A stretch of 64,000 bases of DNA. Source: Streptomyces sp. HB132 (GTDB lineage: Bacteria > Actinomycetota > Actinomycetes > Streptomycetales > Streptomycetaceae). The notes beneath the pieces were generated by a model. That model worked only from the letters and a program-made list of their open reading frames with translations, did not search any database and was not told the DNA's origin. The stretch is from NCBI RefSeq assembly GCF_016909575.1, contig NZ_JAFBGA010000010.1, forward strand, positions 124,001 to 188,000. Reading direction: 5' to 3'. The position numbers and the translations under genes were made by a program. The stretch's first letter is position 1, and each line of letters starts with the position of its first letter. This document shows positions 43,132 through 51,439 of the stretch, in pieces.

Positions 43132-44160
43132 TCAGGCGGTCCAGTCGAGCAGTACCTTGCCGCCGAGACCGCTCGCGGCGTCGTCGAAGGCGGCTTCGAA
43201 GTCGCGGAAGCCGTACCGGCCGGTGATCACGGGGGCGAGGTCGAGACCGCCCTCGAGGAGTACGGACATCGCGTACCAGGTCTCGTACATCTCGCGGCCG
43301 TAGATGCCCTTGATCGTGAGCATCGAGGTGACGACCCGGGACCAGTCGACGGGGAACTCGGCCGCGGGCAGTCCGAGCATCGCGATCCGGCCGCCGTGCG
43401 TCATGTTGGCGATCATGTCGCGCATGGCCTCCGGGCGTCCCGACATCTCGAGACCGATGTCGAAGCCCTCGCGCAGGCCGAGGTGGCGCTGGCCGTCGGC
43501 GATGGTCTCGGCGCCGACGTTCAGGGCGAGGTCCACACCGACCTTGCGGGCGAGGTCCAGCCGCGCCTCGCTGACGTCGGTGATGACGACGTTGCGGGCG
43601 CCCGCGTGGCGGGCGACGGCGGCGGCCATGATGCCGATCGGGCCGGCTCCGGTGATCAGTACGTCCTCGCCGACCAGCGGGAAGGACAGCGCGGTGTGCA
43701 CCGCGTTGCCGAACGGGTCGAAGATCGCGGCGATGTCCAGGTCGACCTTGTCCCGGTGCACCCAGACGTTCGACGCGGGCAGCGCCAGGTACTCGGCGAA
43801 GGCCCCGTCACGGCCGACGCCCAGCCCGAGCGTGGAACGGCAGAGGTGGCGGCGTCCCGCGAGACAGTTGCGGCACTTGCCGCAGACCAGGTGGCCCTCG
43901 CCGCTGACCAGGTCGCCGATCTTGATGTCGACGACGTCCGCGCCGATCCCGGCGACCTCGCCGACGAACTCGTGGCCCAGGACGAGCGGTGTGCGCACGG
44001 CCTGCTGCGCCCAGCCGTCGTAGTCACGGATGTGCAGGTCGGTGCCGCAGATCCCGGTGCGCAGGACCTTGATCAGCACGTCCCCGGGGCCGGTCTCCGG
44101 CTCCGGTACGTCCATCAGCCACAGTCCCGGCTCGGCCTTGTGCTTCACGAGTGCCTTCAC
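43132..44160 (-). CDS. tdh: L-threonine 3-dehydrogenase
   Basis: A 342-aa zinc alcohol-dehydrogenase-type enzyme oxidising threonine to 2-amino-3-ketobutyrate. GTG 44160 (reading MKALVKHKAEPGLWL) has GGGAG 8 bp upstream and gives the standard family length; the longer open frame lacks this. Catalytic zinc ligands are Cys38, His63 and Glu64; structural zinc Cys93, 96, 99 and 107. The Rossmann motif is VLITGAGPIGIMAAAVA. It is the first gene of tdh-kbl-(lysR). Confidence 0.95.
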   Translation of the reverse strand: MKALVKHKAEPGLWLMDVPEPETGPGDVLIKVLRTGICGTDLHIRDYDGWAQQAVRTPLVLGHEFVGEVAGIGADVVDIKIGDLVSGEGHLVCGKCRNCLAGRRHLCRSTLGLGVGRDGAFAEYLALPASNVWVHRDKVDLDIAAIFDPFGNAVHTALSFPLVGEDVLITGAGPIGIMAAAVARHAGARNVVITDVSEARLDLARKVGVDLALNVGAETIADGQRHLGLREGFDIGLEMSGRPEAMRDMIANMTHGGRIAMLGLPAAEFPVDWSRVVTSMLTIKGIYGREMYETWYAMSVLLEGGLDLAPVITGRYGFRDFEAAFDDAASGLGGKVLLDWTA

Positions 44161-44399
44161 GGCTGCGGCTCCCTGTACGTGGTACGTGGCGGACGCCCCG
44201 GTCCCGGGCATGCCGAGGACGACCTGCGGCCCGGGGTTCTGGGGAAGACGGCGGACGGGACCAGGCGAACCGCCTGTCACCGCTCTCTGCCGTCACCGAG
44301 AAATGTGCCGCACCCTGGGCGCCAGGTCCATCGAGGATTTCTTAAGCACAGCCGTAGATCAGCTTCAGGCCACGGCCCGCCCCGGGCCTTTGCCTCGCG

Positions 44400-44867
44400 T
44401 CACGCCTCGTGCGCCGGCCGGGGCCAGGGCCTTCCGTCGAGGTTCTCGATGTCGCTGTTGAGGCGCTTGAGGTACGCGGCGAAAGCGGTGACCTCGTCGG
44501 GTGACCAGTCGGCCATGACCCGGTCCAGACCGCTGATGTTCTGTTCGCGTTCCGTGTCGAGGCCACTCTCGCCCGCACCGGTGATGCGGAACTTGCGGGC
44601 GATGCCGCCGCCGGGATCCGGGATGCGTTCGACCAGACCGGACCGCAGCATGGCGGCGGTCTGCCGGTTCAGGGTGGAGGCGTCGAGACCGAAGGCGTCG
44701 CTGAGCTGTCCGATGGACATGGGGCCCTCCATCCGGATCCGGCTCAGCAGGGTGTACGCGCTGCGGTCGAGCTGTCCGCCGGCCCGTCTCGAGCGGGGTG
44801 CGCTCGGCTGGAGGTGCCGCCCGAGGAGCATCGTCTCGAACTCGATCAGGTGCGTCGGCTTGTCCAT
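44400..44867 (-). CDS. MarR family transcriptional regulator
   Basis: A 155-aa winged-helix protein. Segment RSAYTLLSRIRMEGPMSIGQLSDAFGLDAST is the start of the DNA-binding domain, followed by AAMLRSGLVERIPDPGGGIARKFRITGAGE (the wing). ATG 44867 has GAGAAGGACC upstream. It lies 239 bp before tdh on the same strand; the target is unknown. Confidence 0.9.
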   Translation of the reverse strand: MDKPTHLIEFETMLLGRHLQPSAPRSRRAGGQLDRSAYTLLSRIRMEGPMSIGQLSDAFGLDASTLNRQTAAMLRSGLVERIPDPGGGIARKFRITGAGESGLDTEREQNISGLDRVMADWSPDEVTAFAAYLKRLNSDIENLDGRPWPRPAHEA

Positions 44868-44954
44868 GGTCCTTCTCTCGACCGTCTGCGCGGTGCCTCG
44901 GGGCTGTCCACCGCACATATACCACCCGGTTCGCCCGCCGGTACGACGCCGGAT

Positions 44955-45134
44955 TCACTCGGGCGGTCGCCCCCACCAGCGCATCGGCCGCGGCTGACCA
45001 CCCGTCGGAACGATCCTCCAGGCTGCGGCGCCCCTCCGGATGCCGGCCCCGTACGCCGGTTCCTCGTACGCCCGTTCCTCGTACGCCGTGACGTGGCCGC
45101 CGTTCCTCGCCACCGGTCGGCCGGGCTTCGTCAC
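44955..45134 (-). CDS. Small repeat protein coupled to an alpha/beta hydrolase
   Basis: A 59-codon ORF whose GTG overlaps the hydrolase stop (GTGA), a strong sign of translational coupling. The peptide contains the repeats AYEER-AYEEP-AYGAG, encoded by a 15-bp tandem repeat, and ends RIVPTGGQPRPMRWWGRPPE. It has no signal peptide or known domain. The coupling and the protein-like C-terminus support it, but short GC-rich ORFs arise by chance, so it needs translation evidence. Confidence 0.45.
   Translation of the reverse strand: MTKPGRPVARNGGHVTAYEERAYEEPAYGAGIRRGAAAWRIVPTGGQPRPMRWWGRPPE
45051..45090. repeat. 15-bp tandem repeat
   Basis: GTACGCCGGTTCCTC, GTACGCCCGTTCCTC and GTACGCCGTG in tandem (2.6 copies, one mismatch between full units). 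In the small ORF on the minus strand it encodes the AYEE repeats. Confidence 0.75.
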
Positions 45135-45967
45135 GGCAGCGGGACGAAGCCCCGGATGGCCTCGGTCAGCCGTTGCGGCTGGTCCTCGGGGATGAGGGTG
45201 TAGCTGTCGGCGACCTCCACGAGTTCGCCCTCGGGCAGCAGGTCCGCGAGCCGTCGGCCGTGCGCGGGCGGCATGACCTTGTCCTCGGCTGCCCAGACGA
45301 CGAGCGCGGGCCGGTCGAAGGTGCGCAGCGCCTGTGCCCATGCCAGGAGTTCGTCCCGGGGCGGCACCCCGAGCACGTACGCCCGCAGGTCCCTCCGGAT
45401 GGCGGCGGACGTCCACAGGGGACGGAACCAGTCGTCCATCACGTCGTGCGGGACGGGCCGCCTGCTCATCCACCCCCAGGTCATGGGAAGTCGGCGCGCG
45501 GGCTTCAGCTTGAGCAGGGCGAAGGCGAGCCGCAGTCCACCGGGCGCCTTCGCCGCGGCGTACAGATTGCGGCCGGGCAGGCCGGGCGGGAAGTTGTCGA
45601 ACGCCTCGCAGGACGTGATCACCAGCCTGCCGATCCGCCGGTCCCTGCCCTCCGCGACGAGTGCCTGAGCCCCACCCCAGTCGCTCATCACCAGGGTGAC
45701 GTCCTCCAGATCCAGCTCGTCCAGGAACTCCGCCACCAGGTGGGCAACTCCGAGGACCGTCAGATCGGCGTCGGGGCGCATCGGTCTGCGGTGGCCCCCC
45801 AGCGGGAGCGTGGGTACGACGCAGCGGAAATCGGGGCGCAGACCGGCGACGACGTGGCGCCAGAGCGAACCGTTCATCGCCACCCCGTGGAGAAGGACCA
45901 CCACGGGCCCGTCGCCGCCCGTGTCCTCGTACTCGACCACTCCTGCGGAAAGCGTCACTTCGGCCAT
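45131..45967 (-). CDS. Alpha/beta hydrolase-fold protein with altered catalytic His
   Basis: A 278-aa alpha/beta hydrolase. The oxyanion HG is in VVVLLHGVAMNGSLWRHV, and the nucleophile elbow reads MSDWGGAQ, so Asp96 would be the nucleophile as in haloalkane-dehalogenase-like members. At the place of the catalytic His near the C-terminus the sequence is ADSYTLIPEDQP, i.e. Tyr256. It may be non-hydrolytic or use another residue. Its stop overlaps the start of a small repeat protein. Substrate unknown. Confidence 0.85.
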   Translation of the reverse strand: MAEVTLSAGVVEYEDTGGDGPVVVLLHGVAMNGSLWRHVVAGLRPDFRCVVPTLPLGGHRRPMRPDADLTVLGVAHLVAEFLDELDLEDVTLVMSDWGGAQALVAEGRDRRIGRLVITSCEAFDNFPPGLPGRNLYAAAKAPGGLRLAFALLKLKPARRLPMTWGWMSRRPVPHDVMDDWFRPLWTSAAIRRDLRAYVLGVPPRDELLAWAQALRTFDRPALVVWAAEDKVMPPAHGRRLADLLPEGELVEVADSYTLIPEDQPQRLTEAIRGFVPLP

Positions 45968-46163
45968 GGGGCCAACCTAGAACGTCCCCGAACGGCTTGC
46001 GGCCCAACAGTGCGTCAGGGCTTGATAGCGTCGCCCGCACGACTACGGAAAGCTCCCCGCCGGGGTCGTCGCTCCGCCGGGCCGGGCCGCACCGACAGGG
46101 CGGCGAGCGGCGGCCGGTGCGTGTGACGGGGACGCACGTGGCAGGGACGATGAGGGCCTACGC

Positions 46164-48578
46164 ATGAGCCTCCCGCAGTTGCACTACACCGCCGTGACGT
46201 CCGGGGACGGGGTGCCCGCCGGCCGGTTCACCGCCGTGGACCCCGCGATAGCCGGGCCGGTGCGCGCGGAGGCCGCACCTCTTCTGGCCTACGAGGCTCC
46301 GGAGGGGACGGCCGAGGGGCTCACCGATGCCCGGATCCGCTCGCTGCCCGTGGCGTTCGGCTTCGCCGCGCTCTCCGACGGAAGCCACCTGCTGAGCCGT
46401 ACGGTGGCCACGGGCGCGGGCGGATTCCACGCGCACGCCGTGCACCTCCTGCCCGGTACGCCGATACCCGGCCGGGTCCTCCCGGTCGCCGCGTGGGGCG
46501 CCGCGGGGTGGCTCTCCACGACGCCGGACCGCACGCCGCCCGATCCCCTGACCTCGATGTGCACCGCGCACGGCCCCTCACGCGGGCTCACCCGTGAAGG
46601 GCTGGGCGACTTCGCTGTGTCCCGCAGTCCGTGGCTCGCCGCCGTCCTCAGCGATCTGCGCCGCGTGAGCGAGGACCCGGCCGCGCCAACCGTGGTGCTC
46701 GTCGAGCGGCAGAGCGCGGACGTGGCCCGATGGGTCGCGCTGGCCGTCGCCGTACTGCCCCGGGAGCACGCCGAGCGTCTGACGTTCACCACGTACACCC
46801 GGCATCCGGGACGCACCACGCACCAGGTCGTCGGCGTCCTTCCCGAGGACGCTCCGGACGCCCGTGACCCGCGGTTCCGCGTGCACGCCGCCGCCGGCCC
46901 GCGCCCCTCCGGGACCACGGACGACGCGTGGGCGGGGACCGCCGCCCGGATCTGGCGCAACCGGTCCCCCGAACTCTTCCGGGACGCGGCGGAACTGCCG
47001 GGCGAGCCGTTCGCCGCGGGGCCGCTCGCCGTCACCGCGCTCGGCGCCGGCATCGTCCTCGGGTCCGACGGGCGGGCCGCGGCGGCCGACTGGGCGGCCG
47101 AGCGGCCCTACGCGCTGGACGAGAAGCGCACCAGGCAGCTGACCGACGCGCTGACGTCGCCCGCCGACGACCGTACGGCCGCGGAGTGCGCCGCGGCGCT
47201 CCGGCTGCTGACGGCGCTCGACGGCCGCTGCCCCGCCTCGGTCACCGCACCGCTGGCCGCACTGCTGGTGACGGAGGCCGTGCGGGGTGGCGATGTGGCC
47301 CTGGAACCGCCGGCGCGTTCGGCGTTCGAGGAGGCCGACGGGGAGCGCGCGCGGGCCGGGCTGGTCGAGGAACTCGGCGACGAACTGCTGGCCGAGCTCG
47401 CCTCCGGGGCGCCCCGGGGCGTCGCGCGGACCGTGCAGCTGCTGCGGATCGTCCGGCTCCTCGGCGTGGACTGCGCGGAACTGCTTCCCGGTGTCGTGGG
47501 CCGGCTGGCCCGTGCGCTGCTCGACGACCCGGAGGCGGGTGCGTGCCGCGCGCTGCCGGACCTGCTGGACGAGCAGTTCGACATCCGTACGGCGCTCCTG
47601 GGTGAGCTGGACCGGCTCGCCCCGGACCACCCGGCGGACACGGAAGGACTGCTGGTCCGGGTGGCCCTGCCGTTCACCGGGACGCAGTCCCTGCCGCACC
47701 TGCGGATGTGTGCCGGGGCACCGGGCGCCAGGGCGCGGGGTGCGGACCGGGTGGGGACCCTGAACACGGTGCTGCGCGCGGCGGGCATGTCCCCGTTCGC
47801 CGAGCCCCTCGTGCTGAGGACCGCTGTCGGCCTGGTGTGGGGGAAGGAGACCCCGACGGCGGGCGAGGCCCGATCGCTGCTGGGCGAGACCACGTCCGAC
47901 GCCCACCGGACGGCCGGCACCTGGGCGCACCTGGTCGATGCCGCGCTCGCCGCCCCGTCCGGCGACGACGACGCTCCCGAACTCGCCCGCGAGCTGCTGC
48001 GCTCATTCCCCCAGGAGCTCGGATCCCGGGTGCGCGCCTGCCTGCTGTTGCTGGACTTCGCGCGCGAGATGCGCTCCGGGACGGCCGAACCCGGTTGGGC
48101 GGACCGTGCCAGGACGCTGCGCAGCCGTGCCGAACCCGCCGAGCCCACGGCCCTGGAGCACGCCTTCGCGGCCCTGGCCGAGCGGCTCCTCGCCCCGGGC
48201 CGGCCCGGGGAGGAGCTGTACGCGTTCGTGCACAGCGGGGACGCGGAACTGATCGCGGCGTACGGCCGGGCGGCCCGCCGCGACGGGGTCCCGGCGCTGC
48301 TGCGGGCGGACCCCTCGTACGTGGCCGACTGCTTCATCGTGTGGAACGCCCACCCGCACGCGGGCGGCGACTGGACCACGGCCCGGACCGGCCTGCTGGA
48401 GGAGGTGCTGCGTCCCGCGGTGCGCGTGCTCTCCGCCGAGGATCTCGCCGCGGTGGAGGAGGCCGTGGAGCGCGAGGGGAGCAGCCGCACCCTCGACGCG
48501 TTCCGCGCCTGGAACCGGCCGTCACGCTCGATCGGGCGCCTCGGCAGAAGGATCGTCGGGCGGGTGCGCCGGGGGTGA
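46164..48578 (+). CDS. GTPase-associated protein 1-related protein
   Basis: An 804-aa protein matching the GTPase-associated protein 1 (GAP1) family. N-terminal domain, about 1-150: LPQLHYTAVTSGDGVPAGRF, FSALSDG-like FAALSDGSHLLSRTVATG and HAVHLLPGTP. Middle domain, about 165-290: LAAVLSDLRRV, VVLVERQSADVARWVALAVAVLP, RLTFTTYTRHPGRTTHQVVGVLP. The rest is helical, with many Leu-rich repeats. Family members usually sit beside TRAFAC-type GTPases in predicted conflict or signalling systems; here no GTPase is adjacent, so this is an orphan. No catalytic residues recognised. Confidence 0.8.
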   Translation: MSLPQLHYTAVTSGDGVPAGRFTAVDPAIAGPVRAEAAPLLAYEAPEGTAEGLTDARIRSLPVAFGFAALSDGSHLLSRTVATGAGGFHAHAVHLLPGTPIPGRVLPVAAWGAAGWLSTTPDRTPPDPLTSMCTAHGPSRGLTREGLGDFAVSRSPWLAAVLSDLRRVSEDPAAPTVVLVERQSADVARWVALAVAVLPREHAERLTFTTYTRHPGRTTHQVVGVLPEDAPDARDPRFRVHAAAGPRPSGTTDDAWAGTAARIWRNRSPELFRDAAELPGEPFAAGPLAVTALGAGIVLGSDGRAAAADWAAERPYALDEKRTRQLTDALTSPADDRTAAECAAALRLLTALDGRCPASVTAPLAALLVTEAVRGGDVALEPPARSAFEEADGERARAGLVEELGDELLAELASGAPRGVARTVQLLRIVRLLGVDCAELLPGVVGRLARALLDDPEAGACRALPDLLDEQFDIRTALLGELDRLAPDHPADTEGLLVRVALPFTGTQSLPHLRMCAGAPGARARGADRVGTLNTVLRAAGMSPFAEPLVLRTAVGLVWGKETPTAGEARSLLGETTSDAHRTAGTWAHLVDAALAAPSGDDDAPELARELLRSFPQELGSRVRACLLLLDFAREMRSGTAEPGWADRARTLRSRAEPAEPTALEHAFAALAERLLAPGRPGEELYAFVHSGDAELIAAYGRAARRDGVPALLRADPSYVADCFIVWNAHPHAGGDWTTARTGLLEEVLRPAVRVLSAEDLAAVEEAVEREGSSRTLDAFRAWNRPSRSIGRLGRRIVGRVRRG

Positions 48579-48678
48579 GCGTGGACGGCCGGGGGATGAG
48601 CGTGGGGCGGCCGGGGGTGGCGGTCCTCGCCTCCGCGGGACGGGACGGGGACCGCCGCACCGGCGTCACACCGCCGGC

Positions 48679-49563
48679 TCAGACGTTGGGCACCTTCAGT
48701 CTGTCCCAACTCGCCTTGCCCGGGATGCCGTCCGCGCCACTCCCCGAGTAACCCAGTTTGCGCTGCCACGCGGCGTACGACTTGCGGTCCGCCTCGGACC
48801 AGTCCGGGCCGGGGCCGACCTCGTACCTTCCGCAGCCTTCGGCCACCAGTCTCTTCCCCATCGCCGTGATGACGGCGCTGCGTCGTCCGACCCGGAAGTA
48901 CGCCGCTCCGGGGAACGGCTCGTACTTCGCCGGGGGCTTGGGGGTGGGCGGCTTCGACGGGCCGTCCGGCTCGCCTCCGAGACGTGTTTTGACCCTGCCG
49001 CGCATCGAGTCCATCGTGAACCCGCGCGGGTCGATCTTGCCCGGCTGCCACTCCTTGTGGCCGATCACCGAGCGCTGGTTCCAGCCGTGGGCCCGGCAGA
49101 TCGCCGCGGCCGCCTTCTCGATGGCCACCAACTGGGCTGTCGGCCAGGGGTCCTTGCCGTCACCGAGGTTGATGCACTCGAAGCCGTAGAAGGAGCGGTT
49201 TCCGTCGGTGTTCGCCTCGTTGTCGGCGGGCAGGGACGTCTCGTTGATCACCGCGCGCAGGACGTCGTCGTCGCCGAGTCCGGCGTGGTTGGCGCGGCCG
49301 TGACCGACCATGTGGACCGAGCCGTCCTTGGCGATCACCCCGTGGCACAGCGGGCCCGGGAGACTCGAGTGGCCGTTGTAGCAGAGTTCGACGGAGCTCT
49401 GGGTTCCCGAGGTCACGGTGTGATGGATCATCACCCCGTGCACGGGCCCCCACGAGCCCTTGTGGTTGCGGTTGTGCGTGCGCCAGCTCCGGTGCTCGAC
49501 GACATGCAGACCCTCGTCCCGCAGGGCCTTGAGCAGTTTGTCGGCGGACAGAGGCGTTGCCAT
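48679..49563 (-). CDS. N-acetylmuramoyl-L-alanine amidase, endolysin-like
   Basis: A 294-aa zinc amidase (Amidase_2 fold) cutting the MurNAc-L-Ala bond. Expected zinc ligands are His47 (VMIHHTV), His169 (VIGHKEWQPGKIDP) and Asp178. A Pro/Lys linker (PSKPPTPKPPAKYEPFPG) leads to a C-terminal peptidoglycan-binding repeat (AVITAMGKRLVAEG, SYAAWQRKLGYSGSGADGIPG). There is no signal peptide, like phage endolysins, so export or lysis context is unclear. ATG 49563 follows an AAAGGAG ribosome site. Confidence 0.9.
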   Translation of the reverse strand: MATPLSADKLLKALRDEGLHVVEHRSWRTHNRNHKGSWGPVHGVMIHHTVTSGTQSSVELCYNGHSSLPGPLCHGVIAKDGSVHMVGHGRANHAGLGDDDVLRAVINETSLPADNEANTDGNRSFYGFECINLGDGKDPWPTAQLVAIEKAAAAICRAHGWNQRSVIGHKEWQPGKIDPRGFTMDSMRGRVKTRLGGEPDGPSKPPTPKPPAKYEPFPGAAYFRVGRRSAVITAMGKRLVAEGCGRYEVGPGPDWSEADRKSYAAWQRKLGYSGSGADGIPGKASWDRLKVPNV

Positions 49564-50101
49564 CGTGGTGCTCCTTTACCCAGGTGCTGCGTCAGTTCTC
49601 GGGCTGTCCCTCGTCGTCCTGCCCCGCCGTCCGGCCGTCCGAACCGGCGGCGGCGTTCTCCGTGACCTCGGCTTCCGCTTCGGCGTCCGTCGGCCCCTCG
49701 GCTCCGCCCGTCACGGACCGGGCGTAACGGTCGGGAAGTCCCCGGGCCGGGATGTCCGGCCCGCCCCGTCGTACGCGCGCCCTGCGTCCCCCAGCGACAG
49801 TCGGCCGCCCTCCTCGATCCGGGCGGCCCCGCCCGCAGCCGCGCCGCGACGTGCTCCGTACGCCCAGGGCCGCCGCCGCTCCGGGAGCCCGACGCCCGGC
49901 TCCGGCGCCGCGGGTACGGGTGGAGTCCGGGACGCCGCCCGACCGAGGGGTGCGGCTCGTCCGGGAACCGTCCCCGTCGTCCCGGCAAGCCGGTCTTCCG
50001 GCGGGCGGGGTGACCGGGACCGCGGGTGCGAAGCGGCAGGTACCGTAGGGAGGACGATTTCGTGGGCCTCCTGGCGGGCTGCGTACACCCAGGAGGAAGA
50101 C
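49564..50101. other. Intergenic region with a possible minus-strand ORF tail
   Basis: About 540 bp with no confident gene. A minus-strand frame ending at 49592 closes with the acidic, protein-like GPTDAEAEAEVTENAAAGSD and would be directly upstream of the amidase, but its start cannot be placed and its upstream part is Arg/Pro-rich. A frameshifted neighbour frame looks equally open. The right end carries the ribosome site of the next gene (GGAGGA). Confidence 0.35.
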
Positions 50102-50575
50102 ATGACGACGAACCGCGGGCGCAAGGACGTGATCCGGGACCGGATGGCCGCGACGGGCGAGTCCTACAACGTCGCCGCGCGGAACCTGAAGGCGATGAAG
50201 GACATGGGCGCCACTCGCGACGCCCGGCTCATCCAGCGCTGGCAGCCCGCCGACTCGCTGGACGTGCCCTGCCCGTGCGGCGGCACCTGCGAGCCCGGCG
50301 AGACCTGCGACCGCTGCCACGCCCGGCACCGGCACGTGAAGCGCTACCCGGGCAGTGTCACGGACGTGGAGACCTGGGCGGACCGCTACGAGTGCATGGG
50401 CTGTTCGGCGTCGTACACGCTGACCGTCCACCTGGCAGGGCGCCCCTGGGGCGTGGCCGAGACCGTGGTGCAGGGCGGCGCGGCCGAGGAGGTCGTACGG
50501 GCACGGGTCTTCCCCGGGGTGGTGCACCCGCTGCTGCGGGCCGAGGTGGGCACGGAGTCCGACCAGGACCAGTAG
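50102..50575 (+). CDS. Hypothetical protein with Cys-rich zinc-binding region
   Basis: A 157-aa protein. ATG 50102 has AGGAGGAA upstream. The N-terminus (RKDVIRDRMAATGESYNVAARNLKAM) is a short helical motif recurrent in streptomycete hypothetical proteins. The middle has CPCGGTCEPGETCDRCHARHRH and CMGC, enough Cys/His for one or two zinc sites. The C-terminal half is probably beta-rich. No function recognised; a nucleic-acid-binding role is possible. Confidence 0.75.
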   Translation: MTTNRGRKDVIRDRMAATGESYNVAARNLKAMKDMGATRDARLIQRWQPADSLDVPCPCGGTCEPGETCDRCHARHRHVKRYPGSVTDVETWADRYECMGCSASYTLTVHLAGRPWGVAETVVQGGAAEEVVRARVFPGVVHPLLRAEVGTESDQDQ

Positions 50576-50607
50576 GGCCTGTCCGGCGGGCATGTGATCA
50601 TTGGATC

Positions 50608-50991
50608 ATGAAGGTCGTGCTCTTACTCTGCGTCGTTTTTGCCGCTTTCGCCCTGCTGGCCACCCTCGTCCGGCCGCTGGGGCGGCGCGCGAGGATCCCG
50701 GGCTGGAATCTGATCGTCTTCCTGCTGGCCGGATGGCTGACCGTGTCCGTCGGCCTGATTCTCTCGCAGCGCGCGCAGCCGACGCTCTTTCCCGACACGT
50801 CGCCCTGCTACGGCACGCGCAGTACTCCCGTCTCGCAGTACTTCCCGCCCGACTCGTTCTGCCTGCACGCGGACGGGGAGTTGCGGACGGCCAACGGGCC
50901 GGCTGCCAAGTTCCTGTTCTGGACCGCCGCCGGCACCACCGCGGCGATGGTCGTCGCCGGCGCCCTCGCGCGGCGCCGTCGACGAGGCTGA
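50608..50991 (+). CDS. Small membrane protein of unknown function
   Basis: A 127-aa protein with three predicted TM helices: KVVLLLCVVFAAFALLATLV at the N-terminus, WNLIVFLLAGWLTVSVGLIL, and FLFWTAAGTTAAMVVAGAL before a basic tail RRRRRG. The extracytoplasmic loop between helices 2 and 3 holds two Cys (CYGTRS, FCLHADG), possibly a disulfide. It starts 33 bp after the preceding gene, so they may form an operon. Confidence 0.75.
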   Translation: MKVVLLLCVVFAAFALLATLVRPLGRRARIPGWNLIVFLLAGWLTVSVGLILSQRAQPTLFPDTSPCYGTRSTPVSQYFPPDSFCLHADGELRTANGPAAKFLFWTAAGTTAAMVVAGALARRRRRG

Positions 50992-51393
50992 TCCGACACC
51001 GTCGCAGCCGGCGGCGATCGCGATGCCCGACGGAACGCCGATCGGTGTCGGCAACGCGGGCGCACCCCCCGACCGCCGCCCACCTCGCCGCCTGCGCCCG
51101 CGCCGACTCCACCCCCTGACCCGCGGGTCCCGGGCTCTCGATCCGCGGCGAACAGCCCTCCCGGAAGGGGCACGGGCAGCCCGAGCGGATCGCCCGAGGG
51201 AAGCACGGGACAGGCACCGCCCCACCCCGCCCCGCCGGACGACCGGGCCGGGCCCTCTCCGCCATGCTCCGCGACAAAGACCGGGCAATGTCAGGCGCGG
51301 CCCTCCCCCTCTCCCGGGCCAGTGGGTCGTACGGGCAGCGGAGTCGGCCGCGACCGCGCGAGGCGGGGGGTGACGGGCGTCACGGAGGAACCC
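50992..51393. other. Intergenic region upstream of tetR
   Basis: About 400 bp of very GC-rich sequence with no supported gene. Open frames here lack ribosome sites and look like GC artefacts. The last part leads into the two TetR operators. Confidence 0.5.
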
Positions 51394-51407
51394 TGACCGA
51401 TCGGTCA
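51394..51407. promoter_or_regulatory. TetR operator, copy 1
   Basis: Perfect 14-bp palindrome TGACCGATCGGTCA, 33 bp before the tetR start. It is identical to copy 2, 18 bp away centre to centre (just under two helical turns). Confidence 0.75.
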
Positions 51408-51411
51408 GGTC

Positions 51412-51425
51412 TGACCGATCGGTCA
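51412..51425. promoter_or_regulatory. TetR operator, copy 2
   Basis: Second perfect TGACCGATCGGTCA, separated from copy 1 by GGTC and ending 14 bp before the tetR ATG. The pair should bind two TetR dimers and repress tetR and the downstream MMPL pump. Confidence 0.75.
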
Positions 51426-51439
51426 ACTAAAGTGAGCCC

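Noticed and set aside
42400..44997. Very long open frame on the + strand opposite kbl and tdh
   Set aside because: It is antisense to two well-identified enzymes; its sequence is Gly/Val/Asp/Arg-rich without domain signals, a GC-bias artefact.
45051..45090. CRISPR-like array
   Set aside because: The 15-bp units are contiguous with no spacers; it is a coding-type tandem repeat.
45131..45967. Naming the alpha/beta hydrolase a haloalkane dehalogenase
   Set aside because: Only the Asp nucleophile fits; the catalytic His is absent and the halide-binding Trp pair is not evident.
48679..49563. Prophage remnant
   Set aside because: Only the amidase is phage-like; there is no integrase, structural gene, att site or tRNA nearby.
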